DNA of 64,000 nt from Siphonodentalium dalli (GCA_032622095.1 CP136066.1:134945917-135009916), one strand, 5' to 3'. Positions 49,690 through 61,205 are shown, counted from the stretch's first letter. Made by a program: numbers and translations. The notes: generated from the letters alone by a model not told the origin.

Positions 49690-51965
49690 AGTCACCATGC
49701 AGGCACATCGGGTACACTCCTACACCTGGCCCATGACCATATTCTCAATTCCTGTATACCTATACTCCACATTCATGATCACATATTCACTCCTAATCAC
49801 CTCACCATTGGTCATATGGTCACTCCATGTATACATATTCGCCACACCCATGGCAATATAGCTACTCAAGATATACATATACACACCACCCATGACTACA
49901 GAGTCACTCCAGGTATACATATATCGCCATATAGCCACTCGCTTTATACACAAACACATCAACATGACCATACAGCCAAAAGTGGATGTACCAGTACAAC
50001 CCACACATGATCACACAGTAATGAGTCACTATGCAGGTACACCGGGTATAATCCTACGCCTGACCCACGGCCACATATTCATTTCCTATATATATATTCA
50101 CCACATTCATGATCCTAATCACTTCACCAGTGTCAATACAGTCATCCCAGTGTACATATTCACCACACCATGGCCATGTAGCCACCCAAGATATACATAT
50201 ACACCCCAACCACACATAAAACCGTACATATTCACCACACCCATGGCCGTGTAGCCACCCAAGATACACATATACACCACAATCATGACCATAGAGTCAC
50301 TCCAGGTAGACATATACACCTCACCAATGGACAGCACTTACATATATACAAATACCCCACTCGCGACCACTCATATCTTGCAGACTTGCATAAACACCTC
50401 TCACACTCGCCTTATCTGCATACACCCCATTTATGATGGTGATGATACATCTATTCCATGTGTACTATACACCACCTATGGCAATTCATTTACAGCATAT
50501 GCATCCCAACCCAGTATACCATAAGGGCACCCCATATACCCACACACATGCATCCAATGACTATCCAGCTATACTCCATGCATGCACATACACTTAAATC
50601 GTGACCGTAGTCAATCCATGTAAACCTTTACACATTGCCCATAACAATACAACCACTCCCTATTTATCCATACACCACCTAGGACCATACAGCCAATACA
50701 TGTATACGTATACACCCATCTGTGACAATGCGGCCTCCAATGCACACTGCTACATCCCACCATGACCATACGGGCACTCAATATATACATAAACAACACA
50801 CAGATAAACATACTCTCGTTATACGCATACACCACATCAATGACCACACAGCCACATTGGGCATATCAGTACATCCACTCATAACCATACAGTCACTCTT
50901 CGTATACCCATTCACCTCACACGTGACCATACAGCTACTCCTTGTATACTTATACATCCCAACATGGACACCCACCCACTCCTTGTTATATGTATACATA
51001 TTCACATAATTCATAATCATGTATTAACTGCCTGCATACATATTCACATTACCTGTGACTGTGCAGACACTGCCTGGCTGCCATCGTGACATACACTATG
51101 TATTACGTTCTAAAAACTCCTCAGTGTGACACATTTAAGACTGTTCAAAACAATAAACACCTTTAATACCAAAGATAGTTCCATTTTATTTGAAGAGAAA
51201 AAAATGGTCCAAAACCTGAAACGTTATTTATTGTCGATTTGAAGTCACGTTTGTGAGAGAAAAATGCAATATTTCTGGCAATGTCAGTGGTTACAATAGT
51301 ATCAACAATGTTAGTATTTATTATTCAACCAGTGATTGCAAGGTGCGCTGGGGCAATATCTACCATTTTCCATAAGTTAGCGCCATCTTGGCGGTCATTT
51401 TGAGTCGACGTGACAATTTTGGTTCCACTGAGTTGGAATATTCATAAGTAAATGTATGCCTCATTTAAATTGCGCAGTTTTGTTCATTTATTTTTTAAAT
51501 ATGACTAGAATCCCAATGGTGATTTTGGTAAAATTTTAAACCACATTATGTAAAATCAAATGTTTGAAGGATCGGAAGAGCCTGGGACCCACATATTTGG
51601 CATATTTCATTGCTCCAATGATCAGTTAACATGAAAAATACCCAATAAAGTCGCAATTCTCAACCAGTACTAAACAGCAGAAACTAATCTAGAAAATATT
51701 AGATAAAAACAGTCACATTTTCCACTTCCGGTGGCCATTTTGGTGGCCATCTTGTACCAAGAAGTTAAAATTTTCCCCTAAAACTATAACATTTTGTCAT
51801 AGCTTCACAACAATATACACATTTGTATACATTAATCTTGTCAAGAATTTCTCTCTATAATTTGCATCAAACTGACTTATAGTGCATCTCTTAAAAACGG
51901 TGGCCATGTTGGACGCCACCTTGTTTCGTGTCTACGCGGCCACATTGTTTTTGGTACTAACATTG
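49690..51965 (+). repeat. Minisatellite-bearing arm, copy 5 (forward, single)
   Basis: About 1.4 kb of ~45-bp units (catgaccatacagtcactcc, gtatacatatacaccac) to about 51085, then a shortened body with caatgatcagttaacatgaa, 'ccacttccggtggccatttt' and 'ttggacgccaccttg'. No inverted partner lies in the neighbourhood. Confidence 0.85.
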
Positions 51966-52680
51966 CTTGAATGTTGAGGGACATAATAAGGAAGAAAATC
52001 AGCAGGGTGAAGTCAAGTCCTGTGGTGTGGAGTGTATGGGTACCCCCTCAGCTTCCAGAGTATTCCATATTTGCGTTTTCATTGCCGTCGCGTGACCTTT
52101 TGACCTCTGGTGACGCCATCAATGACACAATCATATATATTTTCTACCAGTGAATAGAGTATTCCAATACCAAAATGACACATCACCTGTTAAAATATAA
52201 TCACAATGACATCATTTATATGGGATACCGTTTCCCCCACCCCATCATAATGAGAAACAAATGGTAACTGTGTAAGGCTAAACTTTGACCCAGTAGGTAC
52301 ACTAGGGCCCAAAATATTTGCTGTTAACATCCTTTTTCCTGAAAAATAAAACAAAAACAAAAACCGAACATTGATTAATCACGTTTGACACATGCAGTGT
52401 CATCATTATTGAGAATCTGTTATTTGGGTTTTTATTTCACATGCTGATGTATGAATTGCGAATTTCTTATATCATTAAAATTGTGGTTCGACTTAGTAAT
52501 TATATTTTTTCGCTTTCCGTGATTTGGTATACATGATTGAATTGGCGCAAAACTACTGACCATGCTAGGGTCGACCATGAGTTTAGCCATGACGATGAAC
52601 ATTTTGCTTGTATGCAAATGCATACAAGCAAAGTGGTATACAAAGTGTCATAAATATTTAGGATTTTTTGGCCATATATA
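51966..52680. other. No gene recognised
   Basis: Non-coding sequence upstream of the third LINE. The LINE's 5' end appears truncated, so some of this may be its degraded start. Confidence 0.5.
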
Positions 52681-54138
52681 ATGGCCCATATATCTCCAAA
52701 ATGCATTTTTATACAACCCACTCCGGGTTATCAATACCCTGTTCGGAAAGATCGCGACTCTCGAGGTGGAGGTATATGTGTTATGTTCGCGACCCATATC
52801 ATATACAGGCGGAGACATGAACTAGAATTTGACGCATCAATACTTTGGTTTGAATTATTTTCCACAAAAAAAGCCATATTATGCTAGGAATGTCATATAG
52901 ATCAGATCAGTTCTGCGATCCAAAATACTGGGAATACCTAGAGACATCGATATCAGATGCACTTGACATATCAGAAAATATTATTATCACGGGGGACTAC
53001 AATTCCAATCTTCTAGATGCATCTTCTAAGTTGAAAGAAATCATAGACCGATATAGCATAAAAAATGTTATAACATCTCCTACAAGAATATCACGCTCAT
53101 CGAGTACGCTATTAGATCCAATTATCAGCAATTCGTTTCGTGTACTAGAAGCCGATGTAATAAATCCTGGAGTCTCTGACCATTTGGGTGTATATGTGTC
53201 ATTATCCTATGATTACTCAAATGTGACATCTTTTCGCAGAGTGGTGTGGAACTACTCCATAGCAAATTTCGAAAGAGCCAATGAATTGCTCGGAAACACA
53301 AACTTGGATGATCTCTTATCAAGTCTTGACATCGATTCAGCCACAATAATTTTCCAAAATAAATTTCCAAAATAAATTTAATTCAATAATGCGAGAAACG
53401 GTCCCCCAATCATCTGATACGGTTCGACCTAAGGACAAAATCTGGTTTAATTCAGAAATCCGAAGAGAAATTCGCAAACATGAAAGATTACGAACCAAAG
53501 CTCTAAGAAACAATAATCCCGATACTTGTCAAAATTATAAGCATTCCAGAAACAAAGTAAATAATATGAAAAAGTACGCCAAATCCAAATTTGAAGAAAA
53601 ATTGGAAGACCGCGTGAAAGGATCTTCATCGACTCGCGATTTCTGGCAACTAATAAATTACCTCCTTTGTAAAAAGAAAACAACGAATATTCCGCCCCTG
53701 TACTGCTCCAGCGACAATATAAATACCGTAAATGTAAATGGAAGACCATACGCAACTGATGATCTAGATAAGGCCAACATACTGAACAAGAGCTTCATTT
53801 CAAATTCATCGATACAGTTTACCTTTTTTTCAATTCTCGTTGTAGCAATACTATGAACGACTTTGAGTCCACCGAAGACGAAATAATTTTAGCAATTAAA
53901 TCTCTAAAATTAAACAAGGCCAATGGCCACGATGGAATTAGTGCGAGAATGCTTCAAGCCACGGCTTATCCTTTAAATTTACTCTTCCGAAAATCATTCG
54001 ATACCACAAAATTTCCATCTACATGTATATGGAAAAAGGCAAATGTTGTTCCCATCTTTAAAAAAGACGACCCTGCTGATAGTAAGAACTATCATCTCGC
54101 TTCTACCATGCGTTGGAAAGATATTCGAAAAAAGTTGT
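52681..54138 (+). pseudogene. Third LINE (CR1/Jockey group), 5' part: endonuclease and RT fingers
   Basis: Reads KDRDSRGGGICVMFATH, then after a frameshift near 52880 IIITGDYNSNLLD, STLLDPIISN and PGVSDHLGVYVSL, the endonuclease landmarks. A basic linker follows (WFNSEIRREIRKHERLRTKA, DFWQLINYLL), then the RT start KLNKANGHDGISARMLQATA and NVVPIFKKDDPADSKNY. Another frameshift leads to ISLLPCVGKIFEKSCLK, where the palindromic element interrupts. The remaining RT is at 62694-64000. The 5' end is truncated. Confidence 0.87.
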
Positions 54139-54144
54139 CTTAAA
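54139..54144. repeat. Target-site duplication, left (CTTAAA)
   Basis: CTTAAA here and at 62688-62693. The exact direct repeat is 8 bp (TCTTAAAA, 54138-54145 and 62687-62694), so a 6-bp duplication with element ends AG...CT or an 8-bp duplication with ends GAAG...CTTC both fit. Confidence 0.85.
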
Positions 54145-54224
54145 AGAAGAATAGGGGGCTCGTTAGAGTCACATCTAAAAATAGAATCTTTGGGGTCTAA
54201 AATTGTTTGTACTAAAATATTCCC

Positions 54225-54385
54225 AAAATATCAAAACCCAAAAAAAAATTTCAAAAATTCCAAAATTTATTTTTTCCAAAAAATTTCAAAACCCTAAAAT
54301 TAATTTTTTCCACAAAATTTAAAAATTTCCAAACTTCCAAATTATCAAAACCCTCAAAATTATTTCTCTAAAAAAAAGTTTAAAT
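54225..54385. repeat. A/T-rich degenerate tandem near the left end of the palindrome
   Basis: Variants of tttcaaaattccaaaaccc repeat within 100-250 bp of the terminus. Mirrored at 62447-62607. Its role is unknown. Confidence 0.7.
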
Positions 54386-54752
54386 AAAAAATTTATAACG
54401 AGTTTTTTCGGTTTCTGATAATCTCGATATTAAAAAATATCGAATGTTAAATTATTTGCGCGTAATATCTTTCGTTATTTTTTTGTTCAACCAATGTTTC
54501 AATGTATTTATTAATCTATGTTTAGAAATATCTTTATACCAATTATATGTGTATGGACAGTCGCTGTAATGTTGGACATTGTGACCAACGGTATGAATGC
54601 ATACATTCCAGTGTTTAACGGACGCAGTTCATATAATTGTCATACCTGAAAATAGACACCATTACTTTTTACATAAATAATAAAGAGCGTTTATTCTTTA
54701 CTTATCTCTATATGAAGTTATTGAGTATATGACAGGCGTGTATTTTCGTCAA

Positions 54753-54959
54753 TTATTGGAAGTATTGAAATGTACTATGTTGAATCCCTAACGGTCGAAA
54801 ATTGTAAGGCGAAATTACAACCCCCCAGAATGAACTGTCATATTGAATGAATGATGATTTAATCTCAGCCATTTTTACATGGAACATGAGCGATGTACAC
54901 GCAATCACACACGCCACATTGGTGTTAACAATGTGTCTTTCACACCTTTGCTTTACCAA
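54753..54959 (-). CDS. Hypothetical 68-aa open frame, left arm
   Basis: Open frame beginning MVKQRCERHIVNTNVACVIA and ending in an aromatic-rich tail. It has no recognisable domain. The identical frame is in the right arm at 61873-62079. Conservation between arms is expected from the palindrome and says nothing about coding. Could equally be non-coding. Confidence 0.15.
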   Translation of the reverse strand: MVKQRCERHIVNTNVACVIACTSLMFHVKMAEIKSSFIQYDSSFWGVVISPYNFRPLGIQHSTFQYFQ

Positions 54960-55403
54960 ATGAATTCTATTATTTCCCCGGTCACAGCTATATGGTATTC
55001 AGAAAACATATCGATTTGAGCAGAAATAGTTGTTTAACGGGTTAGTATCAATTAAGGTTGATAAACTGTGTCATTCACACGATAATTAGTTAGCCAAAAA
55101 CATGCATACATATTACGTCAGGTCGTGAGACACTCAATTATACAAATTGCTTTGATGACATTGTTATAACAACATTACGTAATAACCCCTTATCACTCCA
55201 TTCACACTTACGACCATTTTGTATGCCGAAAACTACAGGTAGCACCGATGATGTAACATTATATCACTGCTATTGTACCAATGATAAATTCAGACATGTT
55301 CCATGTTTAGAAAAATAGATAATCTGCAGGTGTTCACTTGACAAGAGATTTTGTACACTCAATCACAGACCAACGTGATAATACCAGCCCACACCCAACC
55401 CCC

Positions 55404-55463
55404 AAGTTACCTATAATTCTGCTGTGGTTAAGCCACAACAACAACAACAACAACAAAAACACC

Positions 55464-55500
<37 letters not shown>

Positions 55501-55628
55501 GTCACCAAGCGACATAACATCCTGTTTTGATGATCCAATGGCCAATGTCCATAAAGATTTTATTTCCGATGCAAGTCATATTTCAGACTAACTCCTGAAA
55601 AGTTACCTATAATTCTGCTGTGGTTAAG
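55404..55628 (+). repeat. Chimeric leader/polyQ fragment between two leader repeats, left arm
   Basis: The leader word agttacctataattctgctg (to tggttaag) occurs at 55405 and 55601 on the plus strand, and inverted near 58200 just upstream of the ATPase gene. Between the two lies a (CAA)n tract and coding-like sequence SPSDITSCFDDPMANVHKDF, matching ATPase residues just after its polyQ, ending at TAA soon after. It is a truncated, rearranged duplicate of the 5' part of the ATPase gene that lacks the zinc finger and Walker A. Confidence 0.85.
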
Positions 55629-55736
55629 CAGTCCATTATTTAGGGCATACCTGTATGTAGGCCTACCAGTGGATGAATAGTCTGCCGGAGAAGTACTGTG
55701 TAGACAGGTCTTGTCGGTAAGAAAGTCAGACGAGTA

Positions 55737-55949
55737 GTGAAGGCTCGGCTATTAAAACATAGTAATGCGATAGCGAACATCAAACGAGTCTGCGCACGCA
55801 TATCTGTCAAAGGATACAAGGGCAGTCATTGGTCAATTTATCCCCGGTGTCAGCTCAGTACAATGGCAGTCATTGGTCAATTTATCCCCGGTGTCAGCTC
55901 AGTACACAATCGGCACGAAGCCGCAGGTCATAATTACTCTTACGAATGA
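55737..55949 (+). CDS. Hypothetical 70-aa open frame containing a 44-bp tandem duplication, left arm
   Basis: The frame starts MKARLLKHSNAIANIKRVCA. A 44-bp unit (ggcagtcattggtcaattta and following) is duplicated at 55821-55864 and 55865-55907, so the second copy is read in a different phase. No known domain. Mirrored at 60886-61098. It may be a non-coding leader exon or spurious. Confidence 0.15.
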   Translation: MKARLLKHSNAIANIKRVCARISVKGYKGSHWSIYPRCQLSTMAVIGQFIPGVSSVHNRHEAAGHNYSYE

Positions 55950-56244
55950 AGAGCGTTGAACATATACGAAATTATTACACGAATGAACTGAAATTTATAT
56001 TTCACATCTTACCAACAACAGATACAGACATAGTCATAGTGTTATATTATCTTACATGTACCCATGCTATGACATACTTAAAGGGGGATAATGCACACAC
56101 GGTGTGTGGAATGTTAAAGTGACACGAGGGTAAGGGACGTTATGTAATATTGGTGTGTGAATATTAAAGGAGCATTCTCGCTATACAAACCCCCCTCCCC
56201 ACTTATAGATATATAACGAAGACGAGAATAACATGTTGATGAAG

Positions 56245-56250
56245 TTTATT
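56245..56250 (-). promoter_or_regulatory. Polyadenylation signal AATAAA, left ATPase gene
   Basis: AATAAA on the minus strand starts 5 nt after the stop codon, an unusually short 3' UTR arrangement. Mirrored at 60585-60590. Confidence 0.6.
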
Positions 56251-56255
56251 GAAAT

Positions 56256-57795
56256 TTAATCATTGTCTGAATCTTCGACCGTTAGATTTACTTCTAAGAG
56301 TTTCTTGAATTTTCTCATCGCTTCATCTGCAGCCCATTCATTATTATATCCGCGTTTGGTCAGTTTGACCATTTTCTTCATGATCGTGTTATGTATGGGT
56401 GATGTTTTCAATCGATACTGGTATTCTATTAATCGTCTATAACTTTTGAGAAACAGAACAAACTCTGTGTCGATGGTATCCTCTTTTCCCGACATGCTCT
56501 CATCTCCCGAAATGCTCTCTTCTTCTTTCACATCAGTGGTGACGCGTTTCATCATACTTTTGAATGTGTCCATCTCGTTGACACATCGCGCAGCTTTCTT
56601 AAGACCGAATACCGTTCTACTACCGACGACATTACCATCTTTTGAATCTGATAGCGTTCCTCGTTCATCTTCATCTGTATCTTCTCCGAAGAGAGTTGTT
56701 TTTGTCTCGGACATAGCTCCGTGTTCATCCGGGTCCTCAGTTAATTTTCGTTTTAACTTATTTTCTTGACACCAGTTTTTTACGTGTCTCTGAACATCAT
56801 AATGATCTGCGAACAAAAGCCCGCATTCATTACAAGGGTACGACATGTCTTCTCGAATGTCTATACGTTTCTTCTTATTAATTTCATCGAGCTCACCAGG
56901 TGGCCGTATGTCGTTAGTATAGTCATTATGTTGACCCTGGGGCACAATATAATTATATGTTATGCCCTTCTGTTGACCAGGGAGTTCTCTGTCATCGTAT
57001 TTCATCGCATTCTGTTGACCCTGGGTCTCAGTGTCTTTTGTATGTTTTTTCATCCCATTCTGTTCATCTGGGTGTTCTCTGTCTTTTTGGAGATTATATT
57101 TCATGCCATTCCATTCACCCCTATGTTGGTTCGTGTCCTCTTTTAGTACATTCTGTCGCAGACGTAATGTGTCCGGTGTTGCGGCTTTTAAATCCACAAG
57201 TAGGTAACCGTACGGTTCACTCGTCGCTTCCGAAAACTCTCGAACCATACGCTGAGGACATTCAGTATACATCTGTCTTGATAATGTTGAAATTAATCCC
57301 TTGTCGATTGGGTTATTGAACAATACCAAATATTGACAATTTCGTCGTTGCGTTGGATCTTTGTTGTAGTAGAAATTCTGGTTCAAACTTATCAAAGATA
57401 AGTTCAAATGGTGACTTCCTTCGGAATGCAAATCATTAACTCTCTGGTCTTTTGATGAAGTTTGCATCAAGTCATCGAGTATAACTAGATTTTTATACCG
57501 GGGGTTGATAAGCGAATCCAAGTTTGCTGGTATTCCTCGTATAAAGTTGACCTGAGGGGTGACGGTATACTTTAATTCGTCATATAGGGGCTGCCAATAT
57601 TTATAAAACCATATTATTCTGTCAGGTGCGGGTGATATTTTTGAGGCAGACTTTTGTAGTAAGGTTTTCACGAAGTATGTCTTACCACAAGATGTCGGTC
57701 CACTTACACATGCCGTGAATGGATGCTTGAAAATAAAATCTTCATGGACATTGGCCATTGGATCATCAAAGCAGGATGTTATGTCGCTTGGTGGC

Positions 57796-57832
<37 letters not shown>

Positions 57833-57998
57833 GGGGGTGATGATACTGTTGTTGTTGTTGTTGTTGTTGTGGCTGATGATACTGTTGTTGTTGCTGTTGT
57901 TGTTGTTGTTCTGAAGGCGTGTGTTTAACTTTGATATGACGCTTCAAACTATCTTGCCAAGCATAGACACTTAAGCACTCTTCACATTGATACTTCAT
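56256..57998 (-). CDS. Polinton/adintovirus-like packaging-type ATPase with zinc fingers, left-arm copy
   Basis: 580 codons, one exon, ATG at 57998. Residues 5-26 form a C2H2 finger (C5, C8, H21, H26). Residues 31-68 are polyglutamine broken by YHQP and YHHP. The P-loop domain spans about 88-275: Walker A GPTSCGKT at 100-107, Walker B LVILDD at 171-176, then GSHHLNLSLISLNQNFY and GYLLVDLKAATPD. A second finger, CNEC...H...C at about 389-410, precedes an acidic stretch and a basic C-terminus. The order around the P-loop fits FtsK-HerA-type ATPases that drive genome packaging in Polintons, adintoviruses and relatives; packaging here is inference. Transcribed outward from the palindrome centre. 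It differs from the right copy by one Gln and a Thr (codon 57264-57266) where that has Pro. No stop or frameshift. Confidence 0.85.
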
Positions 57999-58134
57999 TT
58001 AACTAGTTCAGGCTGTCGTTCACAACGTCTCTTAGTGTTGTTTGTACTGGATACAAATTTATCACATTAGCTACAATACAACCTACCTATCCAAATGTCA
58101 ATGCAATTATGAGTGATTTCAATATGAACACTCT

Positions 58135-58142
58135 ATTATATA
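58135..58142 (-). promoter_or_regulatory. TATA-like element, left ATPase gene
   Basis: TATATAAT on the minus strand, about 136 nt upstream of the ATG at 57998. Mirror of 58696-58703. The position would give a leader of roughly 100 nt. Confidence 0.45.
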
Positions 58143-58249
58143 GATATGTGTAACCTGGTGACTGACATGATGATACAGTTATGCACTAAATAAAGGACTG
58201 CTTAACCACAGCAGAATTATAGGTAACTTTTCAGGAGTTAGTCGGAAAT

Positions 58250-58318
58250 ATGGCTTGTTGCCATTCATCGGAAAGCTCTCGCCGCCGGCGGATGTTGTTG
58301 GCGGCGGCATTGCGGTGG

Positions 58319-58357
<39 letters not shown>

Positions 58358-58585
58358 GACGCCGGCGGCGGCGGCGGCGGCGGCGGCATTGCGGTATTTT
58401 ACTGCGGCGGCGGTGCCGCCGCCGCCGCCGGGGTCCGCCGCCGGCGGACCCCCGCAGTAAAATACTGCAATGCCGCCGCCGCCGCCGCCGGCGTCACAAC
58501 AACAACAACAACAACAACACCACCGCAATGCCGCCGCCAACAACATCCGCCGGCGGCGAGAGCTTTCCGATGAATGGCAACAAGC
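58250..58585. repeat. GC-rich trinucleotide centre of the palindrome
   Basis: (TTG/CAA)n and (GGC/GCC)n runs arranged symmetrically about ggtccgccg-c-cggcggacc at 58432-58450. The left side is 44 nt longer. Strongly hairpin- and G-quadruplex-prone. The 107-codon frames on each strand (starting MACCHSSESSRRRR) have the same beginning and end because of the symmetry, and are low-complexity Cys/Gly/Thr. Confidence 0.9.
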
Positions 58586-58695
58586 CATATTTCCGACTAA
58601 CTCCTGAAAAGTTACCTATAATTCTGCTGTGGTTAAGCAGTCCTTTATTTAGTGCATAACTGTATCATCATGTCAGTCACCAGGTTACACATATC

Positions 58696-58703
58696 TATAT
58701 AAT
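58696..58703 (+). promoter_or_regulatory. TATA-like element, right ATPase gene
   Basis: TATATAAT, 136 nt upstream of the ATG at 58840. With its mirror at 58135-58142 it forms a divergent promoter pair around the GC-rich centre. Confidence 0.45.
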
Positions 58704-58839
58704 AGAGTGTTCATATTGAAATCACTCATAATTGCATTGACATTTGGATAGGTAGGTTGTATTGTAGCTAATGTGATAAATTTGTATCCAGTACAAACAA
58801 CACTAAGAGACGTTGTGAACGACAGCCTGAACTAGTTAA

Positions 58840-59005
58840 ATGAAGTATCAATGTGAAGAGTGCTTAAGTGTCTATGCTTGGCAAGATAGTTTGAAGCGTC
58901 ATATCAAAGTTAAACACACGCCTTCAGAACAACAACAACAACAGCAACAACAACAGTATCATCAGCCACAACAACAACAACAACAACAACAGTATCATCA
59001 CCCCC

Positions 59006-59039
<34 letters not shown>

Positions 59040-60579
59040 GCCACCAAGCGACATAACATCCTGCTTTGATGATCCAATGGCCAATGTCCATGAAGATTTT
59101 ATTTTCAAGCATCCATTCACGGCATGTGTAAGTGGACCGACATCTTGTGGTAAGACATACTTCGTGAAAACCTTACTACAAAAGTCTGCCTCAAAAATAT
59201 CACCCGCACCTGACAGAATAATATGGTTTTATAAATATTGGCAGCCCCTATATGACGAATTAAAGTATACCGTCACCCCTCAGGTCAACTTTATACGAGG
59301 AATACCAGCAAACTTGGATTCGCTTATCAACCCCCGGTATAAAAATCTAGTTATACTCGATGACTTGATGCAAACTTCATCAAAAGACCAGAGAGTTAAT
59401 GATTTGCATTCCGAAGGAAGTCACCATTTGAACTTATCTTTGATAAGTTTGAACCAGAATTTCTACTACAACAAAGATCCAACGCAACGACGAAATTGTC
59501 AATATTTGGTATTGTTCAATAACCCAATCGACAAGGGATTAATTTCAACATTATCAAGACAGATGTATCCTGAATGTCCTCAGCGTATGGTTCGAGAGTT
59601 TTCGGAAGCGACGAGTGAACCGTACGGTTACCTACTTGTGGATTTAAAAGCCGCAACACCGGACACATTACGTCTGCGACAGAATGTACTAAAAGAGGAC
59701 ACGAACCAACATAGGGGTGAATGGAATGGCATGAAATATAATCTCCAAAAAGACAGAGAACACCCAGATGAACAGAATGGGATGAAAAAACATACAAAAG
59801 ACACTGAGACCCAGGGTCAACAGAATGCGATGAAATACGATGACAGAGAACTCCCTGGTCAACAGAAGGGCATAACATATAATTATATTGTGCCCCAGGG
59901 TCAACATAATGACTATACTAACGACATACGGCCACCTGGTGAGCTCGATGAAATTAATAAGAAGAAACGTATAGACATTCGAGAAGACATGTCGTACCCT
60001 TGTAATGAATGCGGGCTTTTGTTCGCAGATCATTATGATGTTCAGAGACACGTAAAAAACTGGTGTCAAGAAAATAAGTTAAAACGAAAATTAACTGAGG
60101 ACCCGGATGAACACGGAGCTATGTCCGAGACAAAAACAACTCTCTTCGGAGAAGATACAGATGAAGATGAACGAGGAACGCTATCAGATTCAAAAGATGG
60201 TAATGTCGTCGGTAGTAGAACGGTATTCGGTCTTAAGAAAGCTGCGCGATGTGTCAACGAGATGGACACATTCAAAAGTATGATGAAACGCGTCACCACT
60301 GATGTGAAAGAAGAAGAGAGCATTTCGGGAGATGAGAGCATGTCGGGAAAAGAGGATACCATCGACACAGAGTTTGTTCTGTTTCTCAAAAGTTATAGAC
60401 GATTAATAGAATACCAGTATCGATTGAAAACATCACCCATACATAACACGATCATGAAGAAAATGGTCAAACTGACCAAACGCGGATATAATAATGAATG
60501 GGCTGCAGATGAAGCGATGAGAAAATTCAAGAAACTCTTAGAAGTAAATCTAACGGTCGAAGATTCAGACAATGATTAA
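58840..60579 (+). CDS. Polinton/adintovirus-like packaging-type ATPase with zinc fingers, right-arm copy
   Basis: 579 codons, ATG at 58840, intact. Same architecture as the left-arm copy with one Gln fewer in the third polyQ run: C2H2 finger (C5, C8, H21, H26), polyQ 31-67, Walker A GPTSCGKT at 99-106, Walker B LVILDD at 170-175, second finger C388, C391, H404, C409, acidic region (EDTDEDERG), and a C-terminal basic helix-rich part ending near LLEVNLTVEDSDND. Pro (codon 59579-59581) stands where the left copy has Thr. The ATPase motifs support nucleotide hydrolysis; the fingers suggest DNA binding, perhaps to the element itself, which is inference. Two intact copies argue for recent insertion or ongoing homogenisation. 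It could instead be a domesticated standalone gene; nothing here decides. Confidence 0.85.
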
Positions 60580-60584
60580 ATTTC

Positions 60585-60590
60585 AATAAA
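60585..60590 (+). promoter_or_regulatory. Polyadenylation signal AATAAA, right ATPase gene
   Basis: AATAAA immediately after the TAA stop (tgattaaatttcaataaa). Confidence 0.6.
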
Positions 60591-60885
60591 CTTCATCAAC
60601 ATGTTATTCTCGTCTTCGTTATATATCTATAAGTGGGGAGGGGGGTTTGTATAGCGAGAATGCTCCTTTAATATTCACACACCAATATTACATAACGTCC
60701 CTTACCCTCGTGTCACTTTAACATTCCACACACCGTGTGTGCATTATCCCCCTTTAAGTATGTCATAGCATGGGTACATGTAAGATAATATAACACTATG
60801 ACTATGTCTGTATCTGTTGTTGGTAAGATGTGAAATATAAATTTCAGTTCATTCGTGTAATAATTTCGTATATGTTCAACGCTCT

Positions 60886-61098
60886 TCATTCGTAAGAGTA
60901 ATTATGACCTGCGGCTTCGTGCCGATTGTGTACTGAGCTGACACCGGGGATAAATTGACCAATGACTGCCATTGTACTGAGCTGACACCGGGGATAAATT
61001 GACCAATGACTGCCCTTGTATCCTTTGACAGATATGCGTGCGCAGACTCGTTTGATGTTCGCTATCGCATTACTATGTTTTAATAGCCGAGCCTTCAC
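60886..61098 (-). CDS. Hypothetical 70-aa open frame, right arm
   Basis: Mirror of 55737-55949 with the same 44-bp tandem duplication (60927-61014). No domain recognised. Confidence 0.15.
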   Translation of the reverse strand: MKARLLKHSNAIANIKRVCARISVKGYKGSHWSIYPRCQLSTMAVIGQFIPGVSSVHNRHEAAGHNYSYE

Positions 61099-61205
61099 TA
61101 CTCGTCTGACTTTCTTACCGACAAGACCTGTCTACACAGTACTTCTCCGGCAGACTATTCATCCACTGGTAGGCCTACATACAGGTATGCCCTAAATAAT
61201 GGACT

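Noticed and set aside
37080-51020. Many open frames of about 60-140 codons rich in His/Thr/Ile or Tyr/Met/Val (37-38, 40.8-42.6 and 49.7-51 kb)
   Set aside because: Products of the ~45-bp minisatellite, which happens to be nearly in phase; no domain, and both strands are equally open.
56446-57319. Open frames antisense to the ATPase genes (also mirrored at 59516-60389)
   Set aside because: Shadows of the conserved ATPase coding frame with no domain of their own.
58250-58588. Two 107-codon frames, one per strand, of Cys, Gly, Thr and Ala runs
   Set aside because: They exist because the palindrome centre is symmetric and made of trinucleotide repeats; identical ends on both strands follow from the symmetry.
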